64,000 nucleotides of DNA, from the NCBI RefSeq assembly GCF_004005565.1, contig NZ_SADD01000007.1, positions 1-64,000 on the forward strand, written 5' to 3'. The notes beneath the pieces are model-generated. The model had not been told where the DNA came from. It did not search any database and worked only from the letters and a program-made list of their open reading frames with translations. The position numbers and the translations under genes are program-made. Origin of the DNA: Lujinxingia sediminis (GTDB lineage: Bacteria; Myxococcota_A; Bradymonadia; Bradymonadales; Bradymonadaceae). Position 1 is the stretch's first letter; each line of letters opens with the position of its first letter. Positions 8,809-16,680 of the stretch are shown here, piece by piece.

Positions 8809-11204
8809 GCTTTGGCGCCTTGATCGAAAAATTCCGTGCGGTGGCGCTTGAGCGCCTCGAACGCATGAACGCCCTGCTCGTCAACCTGGAGCGCTCCCCC
8901 GATGACCCGGAGGCCGTCGAGGAGATCCTGCGCGAGATCCACACCCTCAAAGGCGAAGCCAAGATGATGGGCTTTGCCGACGTCAACCTCGTCGCCCACC
9001 AGACTGAGCACCTTCTGCTCGACGAGCCCACCGGCGCCCACATCACCCAACCCGAGCGCGTCGAGCTGATCTTTGAAGGCCTCGATCTGATGCGCGCGCT
9101 CATGACCAAATCCGCCGGGAACACAACCCAGCGCCTCGACCTCTCCGGCTTTGTCGATCGCGTCAACGACCTGCGCGACGGTGCTCCCGCAAAGGTCAAC
9201 CCCCACGATCCGGCCGCGCAACAGGCCGCCTCTCCTCCCGAAAAAGGCAACGAGACGCCGACCCAGGGTCACATATCACCGGCCGAAAACGCCCCCACAG
9301 CCGGCACACAACCCCTTGATTCCAAAGAGGAATCCCCCCGCAGCAACACGTCCGCACCGGCTCAGAAACCGGCCGCCGACACCGCCCTCGCCACGCCTCC
9401 TGCCCCCTCCACGCCTCCTGTGGCATCGGCGCCCCAGCCCACGCGCGCACGTATCGGCGCCGGCAACGAGCGCGAGCTGGAGTCGGGCGCGCTGCGCATC
9501 CAGACCACGACCAACCTGCGCGTCGACGTCGAAAAGCTCGAGCGCCTGGGCGAACTCGCGGGTGAGGCGTTGTTGATGAGCCGACGCGTCGGCTATCGCT
9601 TAGGGGAGCTGCACGGCATCCGTCAGGATCTGCGCGCGATGCTCTCCCTGCTTGAGGGCCAGCTGCCCAAAAGCCACACCATGGCGCTGCGCAACCTCAA
9701 CCACCGTCTCGATGCCTGCGAGACGGCGCTGCGCGAGGAGAGCTACCAGGTCAACGTGCGCGCCTCCCAGATCGACGACCAGACCCGCTACATGCGCCAC
9801 GTGCCCCTGGCCCAGGTCTTGAGCCACTACCCGCGGGCGGTACGCGATCTGGCACAATCCCAGGGCAAACGCGTGCGCCTGGTCGACACCTTTGGCAACG
9901 TCGAAGTCGACCGCGCCATCCTCTCCGCGCTCTCCGAGCCCCTGCTGCACCTGGTGCGCAACGCGGTGGATCACGGCCTGGAACCCCCCGAGGAACGCCA
10001 GGCTGCCGGCAAAGAACCCGAAGCCGAGATCGAACTGAGCGCCGAGTACGTCGGCGACTCCATCCGCGTCGTCCTCTCCGACGACGGGCGCGGCATCGAT
10101 CCACAGATCATCCGTCAAAAGGCCATTGAACGCGGCATGCACACCGCCGAATCCGCCGCGCGCCTCTCCGACCAAGAAGCCATCGCGCTGATCTTCGAAA
10201 ACGGATTCTCCACCCGCGACTCCGTCAACGATGTCAGCGGACGCGGCATCGGGATGGATGTCGTTCGCCGCCAGATTTCGCGCGTGGGCGGCTTCATCGA
10301 AATCGAGAGTGAGGTCGGCCGCGGCACCACCTTCACTCTGCACCTGCCGGTGACCACGGCGGTCAACTCCGTGCTCGTCTTCACCCTGGGCAAGCGGCAA
10401 TTCGCCCTGACCGCCAAAGATGTCGAGCGGGTCATCGACGTGGGCCGCGACGATCTTCGCCGCGTCCACGGCGCGGTATGCGTGCCGGTCGGCGAGCGCC
10501 TGATCCCGCTTTTGGACTGGACCTCCCCGCTGGGGCTTGCCGAGCGCGGACAGCCCCCGGAGCGCTTCAGCGTGCTGCTGATTCGCAAGGGTGCGCGTCG
10601 CGTCGCCGTGTGGATCGACCGTGTCCTCGGCGAACGTGAAGCTATCAGCCGCCCCCTGGGCGATTTCCTGGCTGGCGTGCGCCTATGTCGCGGCGTCGCC
10701 CTGACCGACTCCGGCGATGTGGTGCCCCTGCTCAACGTCGTCGACCTGATGGAGCGCAGCGAGCACGACTCGCGCTTCGATCTTGATAAACCCCGCCGGC
10801 AGCGCTCCTTTACCGCCGTGCAGGGCACCCGAGCGCTGGATATCCGCACCATCCTGGTCGTCGAAGACAGCGAGGTCACCCGCACGCTCGTCACCTCGAT
10901 CCTCCGCGCTGAGGGCTACCGCGTCCTGGAAGCCGACGACGGCCACTACGGCCTGGAGATGCTCGGCCGCCACCGCGTCGACCTGGTGCTCACCGACATC
11001 CAGATGCCCACGATGGACGGCCTGCAGCTCCTCCAGCGCATCCGCGCCTCCGAGGAGCACGCTCGCCTCCCGGTGGTCATTCTCACGACCCTGGGTGAGC
11101 CCGCCGACAAGGAGCGCGCTATGCGCCTGGGCGCGAACGGCTACCTGGTCAAACTCGATTTCCAGGAAAAAACACTCCTGGAGACCGTGCGCCGCTTCCT
11201 CTGA
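8805..11204 (+). CDS. cheA: Hybrid chemotaxis histidine kinase CheA with receiver domain
   Basis: 799 aa. Domain order: HPt (residues 1-110, phosphorylatable His46 in 'HTLKGEAKMMGF'); a Pro/Thr-rich linker (about 125-210); the dimerisation helices; an HATPase domain (N box 'HLVRNAVDHGLEPPEER', 'LSDDGRGID', 'GRGIGMDVVRRQI'); a CheW-like regulatory domain; and a C-terminal receiver with Asp731 in 'LVLTDIQMP' and Lys in 'GYLVKLDF'. A kinase fused to a receiver is typical of FrzE/ChpA-type systems controlling motility or development rather than classic swimming chemotaxis. No CheR, CheB or separate CheY is present here. The linker contains one copy of the intergenic GACC-SWS-GGTC core (9260-9270). 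Confidence 0.95.
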   Translation: MSFGALIEKFRAVALERLERMNALLVNLERSPDDPEAVEEILREIHTLKGEAKMMGFADVNLVAHQTEHLLLDEPTGAHITQPERVELIFEGLDLMRALMTKSAGNTTQRLDLSGFVDRVNDLRDGAPAKVNPHDPAAQQAASPPEKGNETPTQGHISPAENAPTAGTQPLDSKEESPRSNTSAPAQKPAADTALATPPAPSTPPVASAPQPTRARIGAGNERELESGALRIQTTTNLRVDVEKLERLGELAGEALLMSRRVGYRLGELHGIRQDLRAMLSLLEGQLPKSHTMALRNLNHRLDACETALREESYQVNVRASQIDDQTRYMRHVPLAQVLSHYPRAVRDLAQSQGKRVRLVDTFGNVEVDRAILSALSEPLLHLVRNAVDHGLEPPEERQAAGKEPEAEIELSAEYVGDSIRVVLSDDGRGIDPQIIRQKAIERGMHTAESAARLSDQEAIALIFENGFSTRDSVNDVSGRGIGMDVVRRQISRVGGFIEIESEVGRGTTFTLHLPVTTAVNSVLVFTLGKRQFALTAKDVERVIDVGRDDLRRVHGAVCVPVGERLIPLLDWTSPLGLAERGQPPERFSVLLIRKGARRVAVWIDRVLGEREAISRPLGDFLAGVRLCRGVALTDSGDVVPLLNVVDLMERSEHDSRFDLDKPRRQRSFTAVQGTRALDIRTILVVEDSEVTRTLVTSILRAEGYRVLEADDGHYGLEMLGRHRVDLVLTDIQMPTMDGLQLLQRIRASEEHARLPVVILTTLGEPADKERAMRLGANGYLVKLDFQEKTLLETVRRFL

Positions 11205-11210
11205 GCGCAA

Positions 11211-11241
11211 AAAGGCCGGCGCGAAGTTCGCGCCGGCCTTT
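11211..11241. terminator. Bidirectional terminator after cheA
   Basis: A perfect inverted repeat with 15-bp arms, AAAGGCCGGCGCGAA and TTCGCGCCGGCCTTT, starts 6 bp after the cheA stop. The A/T ends allow it to work for both cheA and the convergent M50 protease gene. Confidence 0.85.
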
Positions 11242-11271
11242 ACCGCATAACATACTGATATCAAACGACTT

Positions 11272-12246
11272 TCAGGCGAGCTCGCGCTGGCAAAGCTCCA
11301 TCGCGCGCGCTACCTCGTCCGACTGCGGCGCGCGGCGCAGGTAGTCAAGCGCCTCGCCATACTCGCTCATCTCAGTGGCACTCACACCGAGAATGATCCA
11401 CACCCGGTTGAGCATCTTTTCGGGCATCTGCCCCGAGGCGCGCATCTGATGGCAGACCCGGTAAGCCTCTCGCCAGTCCTCATCGGCCAGCGCCGCTTCC
11501 GCCTGCGCCAGAAGCTCCTGATGAAAATCGGAAGCAGTCGCCAGACTGCGCCCGCTGCGTCGCCCCACCAGCGACTGCCCCGTCTGCAGCATGCTCATGC
11601 AGCTCATGACCACCATCACCGCAAAGATCGCGATGAGGAAACTGCGAAAGATCAAAAAACCCACGATCGCTGCCGGAATCGCCACAAAAATGCTCACGTT
11701 GAGCGTGATGCGACGCGCGCTCTCCTCGTCCTTGAAGCGGCGCAGAATCAGGTGAAAGAGCTGTCCTCCATCAAGCGGCCACATCGGGATGAGCAGGTTC
11801 ACAAGGCTCCAGGCGATGTTCACAAAGAGCAGCGCCCCCACAAAGGTCGCGCTCCAGGTCGAGGCGTAGGCGATCTGCGGGGCAAAGCTCGCCACGAGGT
11901 AGACCAATCCCCCAAAGATCAGCCCCGCGGCCGGTCCAGCGAAGACCACCCGGGCGTCCTGACCGTCGGTATCGGCCTCGCGCTCCATCATGCACAGCCC
12001 GCCAAACCCGTGCAGCAACACGCTTGGCCTCAGTCCGTAGCGCTGCGCCACCAGCGCGTGACCAAACTCATGGACAAGCAGCGAGATCGTCACCGCCACC
12101 ACCCAGATCAACCCGGCGAGCATCGAGCCGCCGCTGAGCGCGGGGAAAAAGACGAGCATGGCCATGATCAGGCCGTACCACATCGAGACAGACACCTCGA
12201 TGTTTCGCCAGGTGAAGATATGCAGTCCGGAACGCTCTAAGAACAT
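11272..12246 (-). CDS. M50 (site-2 protease-like) membrane metalloprotease
   Basis: 324 aa. The zinc-binding motif HEFGH lies in 'LVHEFGHALVAQRYG', and the second M50 element 'NLLIPMWPLDGGQLFHLILR' supplies the conserved Asp. Several transmembrane segments surround both. This is the rhomboid-like layout of small M50B peptidases, which cleave substrates inside the membrane. The last about 80 residues are soluble and helical, TPR-like in look. The frame is open to 12324, but the ATG at 12246 has GAGG upstream and avoids overlapping the folB gene, so it is preferred. The substrate is unknown. It probably forms an operon with folB. Confidence 0.87.
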   Translation of the reverse strand: MFLERSGLHIFTWRNIEVSVSMWYGLIMAMLVFFPALSGGSMLAGLIWVVAVTISLLVHEFGHALVAQRYGLRPSVLLHGFGGLCMMEREADTDGQDARVVFAGPAAGLIFGGLVYLVASFAPQIAYASTWSATFVGALLFVNIAWSLVNLLIPMWPLDGGQLFHLILRRFKDEESARRITLNVSIFVAIPAAIVGFLIFRSFLIAIFAVMVVMSCMSMLQTGQSLVGRRSGRSLATASDFHQELLAQAEAALADEDWREAYRVCHQMRASGQMPEKMLNRVWIILGVSATEMSEYGEALDYLRRAPQSDEVARAMELCQRELA

Positions 12247-12284
12247 CGTGCAAAGACCTCGCAAAGAGGGGGGGAGCAAGTCGG

Positions 12285-12683
12285 TCAAGCGGAGCGCCGG
12301 CGCGTCAATCGCGCGCCCACCCACTCCGGGCTGCCGGCAACATCGGGGGCGATCTTTCGCACCTCCACGCAGACCTCCTCGACCTGACCGTGGCGCTCCA
12401 GGACCAACCTCACGACCTCGCCGGCCAATTTCTCGACCAGAAAACGGCTGGGGCCCTGCGCAACTTCCACCACGATCTCGGCGAGGTGGCGGTAATCCAG
12501 CGTCTCAGCGAGCGCATCGGACTCAGCCGAGGAGGCGTCACGCAGGGTCACTTCCACATCGACCTCAAAGTGGCGACCGTCGCGGCGCTCCTCTTCATAA
12601 ACCCCGTGCTTGCCGTCAAAGGCGATGCCGCGGGCAAAGACCTTCATCATGCCGACCTCAATCTGGTGTACGCTCCAAGACAT
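12285..12683 (-). CDS. folB: Dihydroneopterin aldolase family protein (FolB-like)
   Basis: 132 aa, the usual length for FolB. The sequence carries the family pattern: 'GIAFDGKHGVYEEERRDGRHFEVDVEV' split by the conserved catalytic-region Glu, 'TLDYRHLAEIVVEVAQGPSRFLVEKLA' and a C-terminal 'VCVEVRKIAP' with the conserved Lys. FolB converts dihydroneopterin to 6-hydroxymethyl-dihydropterin in folate synthesis; related enzymes act as epimerases. An internal ATG at residue 12 is an alternative start. No other folate genes are nearby. It is 38 bp ahead of the M50 gene start. Confidence 0.82.
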   Translation of the reverse strand: MSWSVHQIEVGMMKVFARGIAFDGKHGVYEEERRDGRHFEVDVEVTLRDASSAESDALAETLDYRHLAEIVVEVAQGPSRFLVEKLAGEVVRLVLERHGQVEEVCVEVRKIAPDVAGSPEWVGARLTRRRSA

Positions 12684-12705
12684 GCGAGCGCCTGGCCTCA
12701 GGGAT

Positions 12706-12737
12706 AAAAAAAACCGGCGGCCCTTTCGAGCCGCCGG
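12706..12737 (-). terminator. Rho-independent terminator of secA
   Basis: Minus-strand hairpin with arms CCGGCGGC and GCCGCCGG and an 8-base loop. Read in the secA direction it is followed by eight T residues. Its T-run ends only 22 bp before the folB start codon. Confidence 0.85.
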
Positions 12738-12755
12738 CGAGTGTGTCGGTGTTAC

Positions 12756-15575
12756 TTAGCTGGCCGCGGCCTCTTTACGCATGCAGCACGACTTGTACTT
12801 CTTGCCGCTACCACAGGGGCAGGGATCGTTTCGTCCGACCTGCGGCAGCTCGCGCTTGACGGTGCTTCGATCCTCTTCGGACTCGGCGCTCACACCGGGG
12901 CGGTTGAAGACGATCTTACTGGGCACCTGCGGCGCCGGAGCCTGACGCTGTTGCAGCGACTCGGGCTGCTCCACCTCGAACTTCGAGACGAACTCGACCA
13001 CGTTGGTCTTGATGTTCATCATCAGGTCGACAAAGAGGTTGTAACCCTCCTTCTTATACTCCTGCTTCGGGTCTTTCTGGGCGTAACCACGCATGCCGAT
13101 GCCGTCGCGAAGCTGCTCCATGGCCTGAAGGTGCTGGCGCCAGTAGCGGTCAATCGCGCGCAGGTAGCGGTTCTGGATCTGCTCTTCAAAGAGCTGACGA
13201 CCGGTGACCTCGTCGACCTCCGGCTCACTCCAATCCGCGCCGTCGGCGGCTGCGGCGGCCGACTGCTGCTCGCGCTGCTGGGCGCGGCGCTCGTTGACCT
13301 TGGCGGCGACCTCATCGAGCATCGCCTCCTTGCCGCTGATCATCTCTTCGATACGCGACCAGACACGGGCCTCAATGGCATCACGACCGGTGATATCATC
13401 GAAGGAGATCTCCAGGTCGAAGACCTGTTCAAGGGCCATGGAGAGTCCGGCCAGATCCCAGTCATCGTGGCGCACCTGACGCGAGGCGTAGGTGTCGATG
13501 GTGCTCAGCGCAACCTCTTCAAAGAGATCGAGCGACATGGAGAGCAGCCCGCGGCCATCTTCGTCGTAGCCCTGCAGCACGTTGCGACGCATCGTGTAGA
13601 TGGTCTTACGCTGGGTATCCATCACGTCGTCGTATTCGAGCACGTTTTTACGAATGTCGAAGTTACGGCCCTCGACCTTCTTCTGAGCGTTCTCGATGCT
13701 GCGGGTGACCATGCGGTGCTCAATGGGCACACCCTCTTCCATCTTGAGCGTGTCCATGATCTTGCCGATGCGCTCGGCACCGAAGAGACGCAGCAGGTCA
13801 TCGTCAAGCGAGAGGAAGAAGCGGCTCTCCCCCGGGTCGCCCTGACGGCCGGCGCGGCCGCGAAGCTGGTTATCGATGCGGCGAGATTCGTGGCGCTCGG
13901 TGCCGATGATGAAGAGGCCGCCGTTATCGAGAACTTCCTGCTTCTCTTTGGCGCACTGCTCTTTGAAGCGGTTGAGCGCGGCCTTGTACTCCTCGCTGAA
14001 GTACTGCTCCCGCTCATTTTCCGGTGTAAATTCAGGCACATCCGGCTCACCGACCAGATCGTCGGCCATGGCATCGGGGTTACCACCGAGCAGAATATCG
14101 GTACCACGACCGGCCATGTTGGTGGCGATGGTCACCCGGCCCTTACGGCCGGCCTGAGCCACAATCTCGGCCTCACGTTCGTGGTACTTGGCGTTGAGCA
14201 CCTCGTGCTTGATGCCCTTGCGGTTGAGCACCTGAGCCAGAGCCTCACTCTTCTCGACCGAGGTCGTACCGACGAGCACCGGCTGGTCGCGCTTGTTGCA
14301 CTCCACGATCTGCTCGACGATCGCGTTAAACTTCTCCCGGTAGCTGCGGTAGATGACGTCTTCCTGGTCGATACGCTGGATCGGCCGGTTGGTGGGGATC
14401 ACCACGCAGTCGAGCTTATAGATCTCGTGGAACTCTTCGGCCTCCGTCTCGGCGGTACCGGTCATGCCCGAGAGCTTATCGTACATGCGGAAGTAGTTCT
14501 GGAAGGTGACCGTGGCGAGCGTCTGGTTCTCGTCTTTGATCTCGACGCCTTCCTTGGCCTCAACCGCCTGGTGAAGGCCATCGGACCAGCGCCGCCCCTC
14601 CATCTTACGACCGGTGAACTCATCGACGATCTTCACCTCGCCGTCCTCCACGATGTACTGCTCACCCTTCTTATAGAGGGTGTGCGCCTGGAGGGCTTTG
14701 TTCACGTGGTGGACTGTCTCGATGTGCACCGGGTCGTAGAGGTTGTCGATCTTCAGCCGCTCCTCGACCTTCTCTACGCCGCTGTCAGTGAGCGTGGCGC
14801 TGCGGTGCTCCTCGTCGACGAGGTAGTCTTCATCGCGCTTGAGGTAGGGCACGATCTTGTTGATCTCAAAGTACATCTCGGTCGACATGTTGGCCTTACC
14901 ACTGATGATCAGCGGGGTACGGGCCTCATCGATCAGAATGGAGTCGACCTCATCGACAATCGCGAAACGAAGCGGGCGCTGGACGTAATCTTCCAGGCGG
15001 AACTTCATGTTGTCGCGCAGGTAGTCGAAGCCAAACTCGTTGTTGGTGCCGTAGGTGATGTCGGCGGCGTAGGCGCGCTTGCGAGCCGCGTCGCTCATAT
15101 CGCTGATGATCGTCCCGACGCTCATGCCCATGTAGCTGTAGAGCTTGCCCATCCAGGCGGCGTCACGCTGAGCCAGGTAATCGTTGACCGTGATCAGGTG
15201 GGCACCTTTGCCCTCGAGCGCGTTGAGGTAGAGCGCGAGCGTGGCGACCAGGGTTTTACCTTCACCGGTCTTCATCTCGGCGATCTTGCCCTCGTGCATG
15301 ACCATCGAGCCGATCATCTGCACGTCGTAGTGACGCATGCCCAGGGCGCGCTTACCGGCCTCGCGGGTCACGGCAAAGGAGTCGAAAAGCAGATCGTCGA
15401 GCGTGGCTCCCTGCTCCAGACGCTGGCGTAAGACGCCGGTCTGGCCCTTGAGCTCATCCTCGCTCATCGCGGCGTATTTGGCCTCGAGGTTGTTGATCTG
15501 CGCGACCTTCGCTCGAGCGTCTTTGATGTAACGCTCGTTGGCCGACCCGAATAGAGATGTCAGTAGCTTCTTCAT
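12756..15575 (-). CDS. secA: Protein translocase ATPase SecA
   Basis: 939 aa, full length. SecA drives secretory proteins through SecYEG using ATP. Visible landmarks are the N-terminal DEAD-like motor (Walker A 'MKTGEGKTLVATL', 'DEVDSILIDEARTPLIISG'), the preprotein cross-linking domain, the second motor domain ('NMAGRGTDILLGGNPDA', 'GRAGRQGDPGESRF'), the helical scaffold, and the C-terminal zinc finger 'CPCGSGKKYKSCC' that binds SecB and lipids. A Gln/Pro/Glu-rich linker precedes the finger. An 896-residue open frame on the opposite strand is a codon-bias shadow. Confidence 0.98.
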   Translation of the reverse strand: MKKLLTSLFGSANERYIKDARAKVAQINNLEAKYAAMSEDELKGQTGVLRQRLEQGATLDDLLFDSFAVTREAGKRALGMRHYDVQMIGSMVMHEGKIAEMKTGEGKTLVATLALYLNALEGKGAHLITVNDYLAQRDAAWMGKLYSYMGMSVGTIISDMSDAARKRAYAADITYGTNNEFGFDYLRDNMKFRLEDYVQRPLRFAIVDEVDSILIDEARTPLIISGKANMSTEMYFEINKIVPYLKRDEDYLVDEEHRSATLTDSGVEKVEERLKIDNLYDPVHIETVHHVNKALQAHTLYKKGEQYIVEDGEVKIVDEFTGRKMEGRRWSDGLHQAVEAKEGVEIKDENQTLATVTFQNYFRMYDKLSGMTGTAETEAEEFHEIYKLDCVVIPTNRPIQRIDQEDVIYRSYREKFNAIVEQIVECNKRDQPVLVGTTSVEKSEALAQVLNRKGIKHEVLNAKYHEREAEIVAQAGRKGRVTIATNMAGRGTDILLGGNPDAMADDLVGEPDVPEFTPENEREQYFSEEYKAALNRFKEQCAKEKQEVLDNGGLFIIGTERHESRRIDNQLRGRAGRQGDPGESRFFLSLDDDLLRLFGAERIGKIMDTLKMEEGVPIEHRMVTRSIENAQKKVEGRNFDIRKNVLEYDDVMDTQRKTIYTMRRNVLQGYDEDGRGLLSMSLDLFEEVALSTIDTYASRQVRHDDWDLAGLSMALEQVFDLEISFDDITGRDAIEARVWSRIEEMISGKEAMLDEVAAKVNERRAQQREQQSAAAAADGADWSEPEVDEVTGRQLFEEQIQNRYLRAIDRYWRQHLQAMEQLRDGIGMRGYAQKDPKQEYKKEGYNLFVDLMMNIKTNVVEFVSKFEVEQPESLQQRQAPAPQVPSKIVFNRPGVSAESEEDRSTVKRELPQVGRNDPCPCGSGKKYKSCCMRKEAAAS

Positions 15576-15864
15576 AGGAATGTGGTTCCGCTGCGCGCGC
15601 GCTGCTTTTTCAGTGGCACTTTGTCAGTCCGATGATCGGTGCATGGCATAGCAGACTATGGCCAGCACGCCAACGCCCGCGAGCGTCGCTGTGTGACTCA
15701 CCGTCGGCCCCGACCTCCTGTGCCGCAACAACAGGCCGATCGCGGGGGGGTATTCCTGCTGGCGCAATGCGCACGATCAGGACGTGGGCGAGGCATGCTG
15801 GTGTGGGGAGTGTTGTGCGAAGGAGATGGCGGTTGTGGGGCGGTGATTTGCAGCAGGAGAAGGT

Positions 15865-16206
15865 GACCGTGGGTCGCCGAAAAGGTGACCGTGGGTCGCC
15901 GAAAAGATGACCGTGGGTCGGGGGAAAGGTGACTGTGGGTCGGTGAAACCGGTGACCCTGGGTCGCCGAAAAGTTGACCCAGGGTCGGTGAAAAGTTGAC
16001 CGTGGGTCGGCGAAACCGGTGACCCTGGGTCGGCGAAACCGGTGACCCTGGGTCGCCGAAAAGGTGACCGTGGGTCGGCGAAAAGTTGACCCTGGGTCGC
16101 CGAAAAGTTGACCCAGGGTCGGCGAAACCGGTGACCCTGGGTCGCCGAAAAGTTGACCCAGGGTCGATGGAAACGTGACCCCGCGATGGAAACGTGACCC
16201 CGGGTC
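15865..16206. repeat. GACC-SWS-GGTC palindrome array C
   Basis: Sixteen cores starting at 15865 and stepping 22 or 23 bp almost without exception (one 19-bp step at the end). The linkers are of the type GCCGAAAAGT or GGCGAAACCG. One core near 16177 is degenerate. The array occupies the divergent gap between secA (minus) and comEC (plus). Bases 15576-15864 just upstream of secA show no gene. Confidence 0.93.
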
Positions 16207-16293
16207 GCCACATGCATGCCCAAACTCGCGGCCACAATGGTCTGCGCCTGGTGCGTTTTCAGACACCTCGGGCGATCGCCAGACTTTTCCCCA

Positions 16294-16547
16294 TTTTTTT
16301 CCACAGGCTTTTTCACAGATCGCTGTGGAAGCCTCCCGGATTGCTATTTCGGAGGGATATGCGCCCTCACCCCATCGTGCGAGCGCAACAAAAAAACCAA
16401 CAAAATCAACATACTACACACCACACACAGTTCCACCGGCACATTCACACAGGTCGACCGTCGGTTAACCACAACCCTGTGGAAAAGTAGGGGGAAGGCT
16501 GTGGGAAACTCCCCCTGAAGCGGTGGAAAACTTAAGGTTGTGGGAAA
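16294..16547. other. Cluster of DnaA-box-like sites and AT-rich segment
   Basis: Seven or eight sequences within one or two mismatches of the DnaA box TTATCCACA or its complement fall in about 250 bp. They include TTTTTCCACAGG (16296-16306), an inverted pair TTTTCACAG...CTGTGGAA (16310-16330), TTAACCACAACCCTGTGGAAAA (split across 16465-16486), CTGTGGGAAA (near 16500), GGTGGAAAA (near 16523) and GTTGTGGGAAA (near 16537). An A/C-rich, GC-poor stretch (16386-16450) lies between them. This resembles an origin or a DnaA-titration site, but no dnaA, dnaN or rep gene adjoins it. Confidence 0.4.
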
Positions 16548-16680
16548 GAATCCCGGCAGAATTAGCGACGATCACGCAAGCCTGGCGAAAAAGGCGCGAC
16601 AACAGATCTCGGAGGGCGATGAGGGGGGCCGGTATCAGAGGAGATTTGGGACTGTCAACGGGTGATCTGGCGAGGGTGCA

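Noticed and set aside
12741-15431. 896-codon open frame antisense to secA
   Set aside because: It mirrors the GC-rich codon pattern of a certain secA gene; the translation is a Leu/Val/His/Asp-rich product with no family features.
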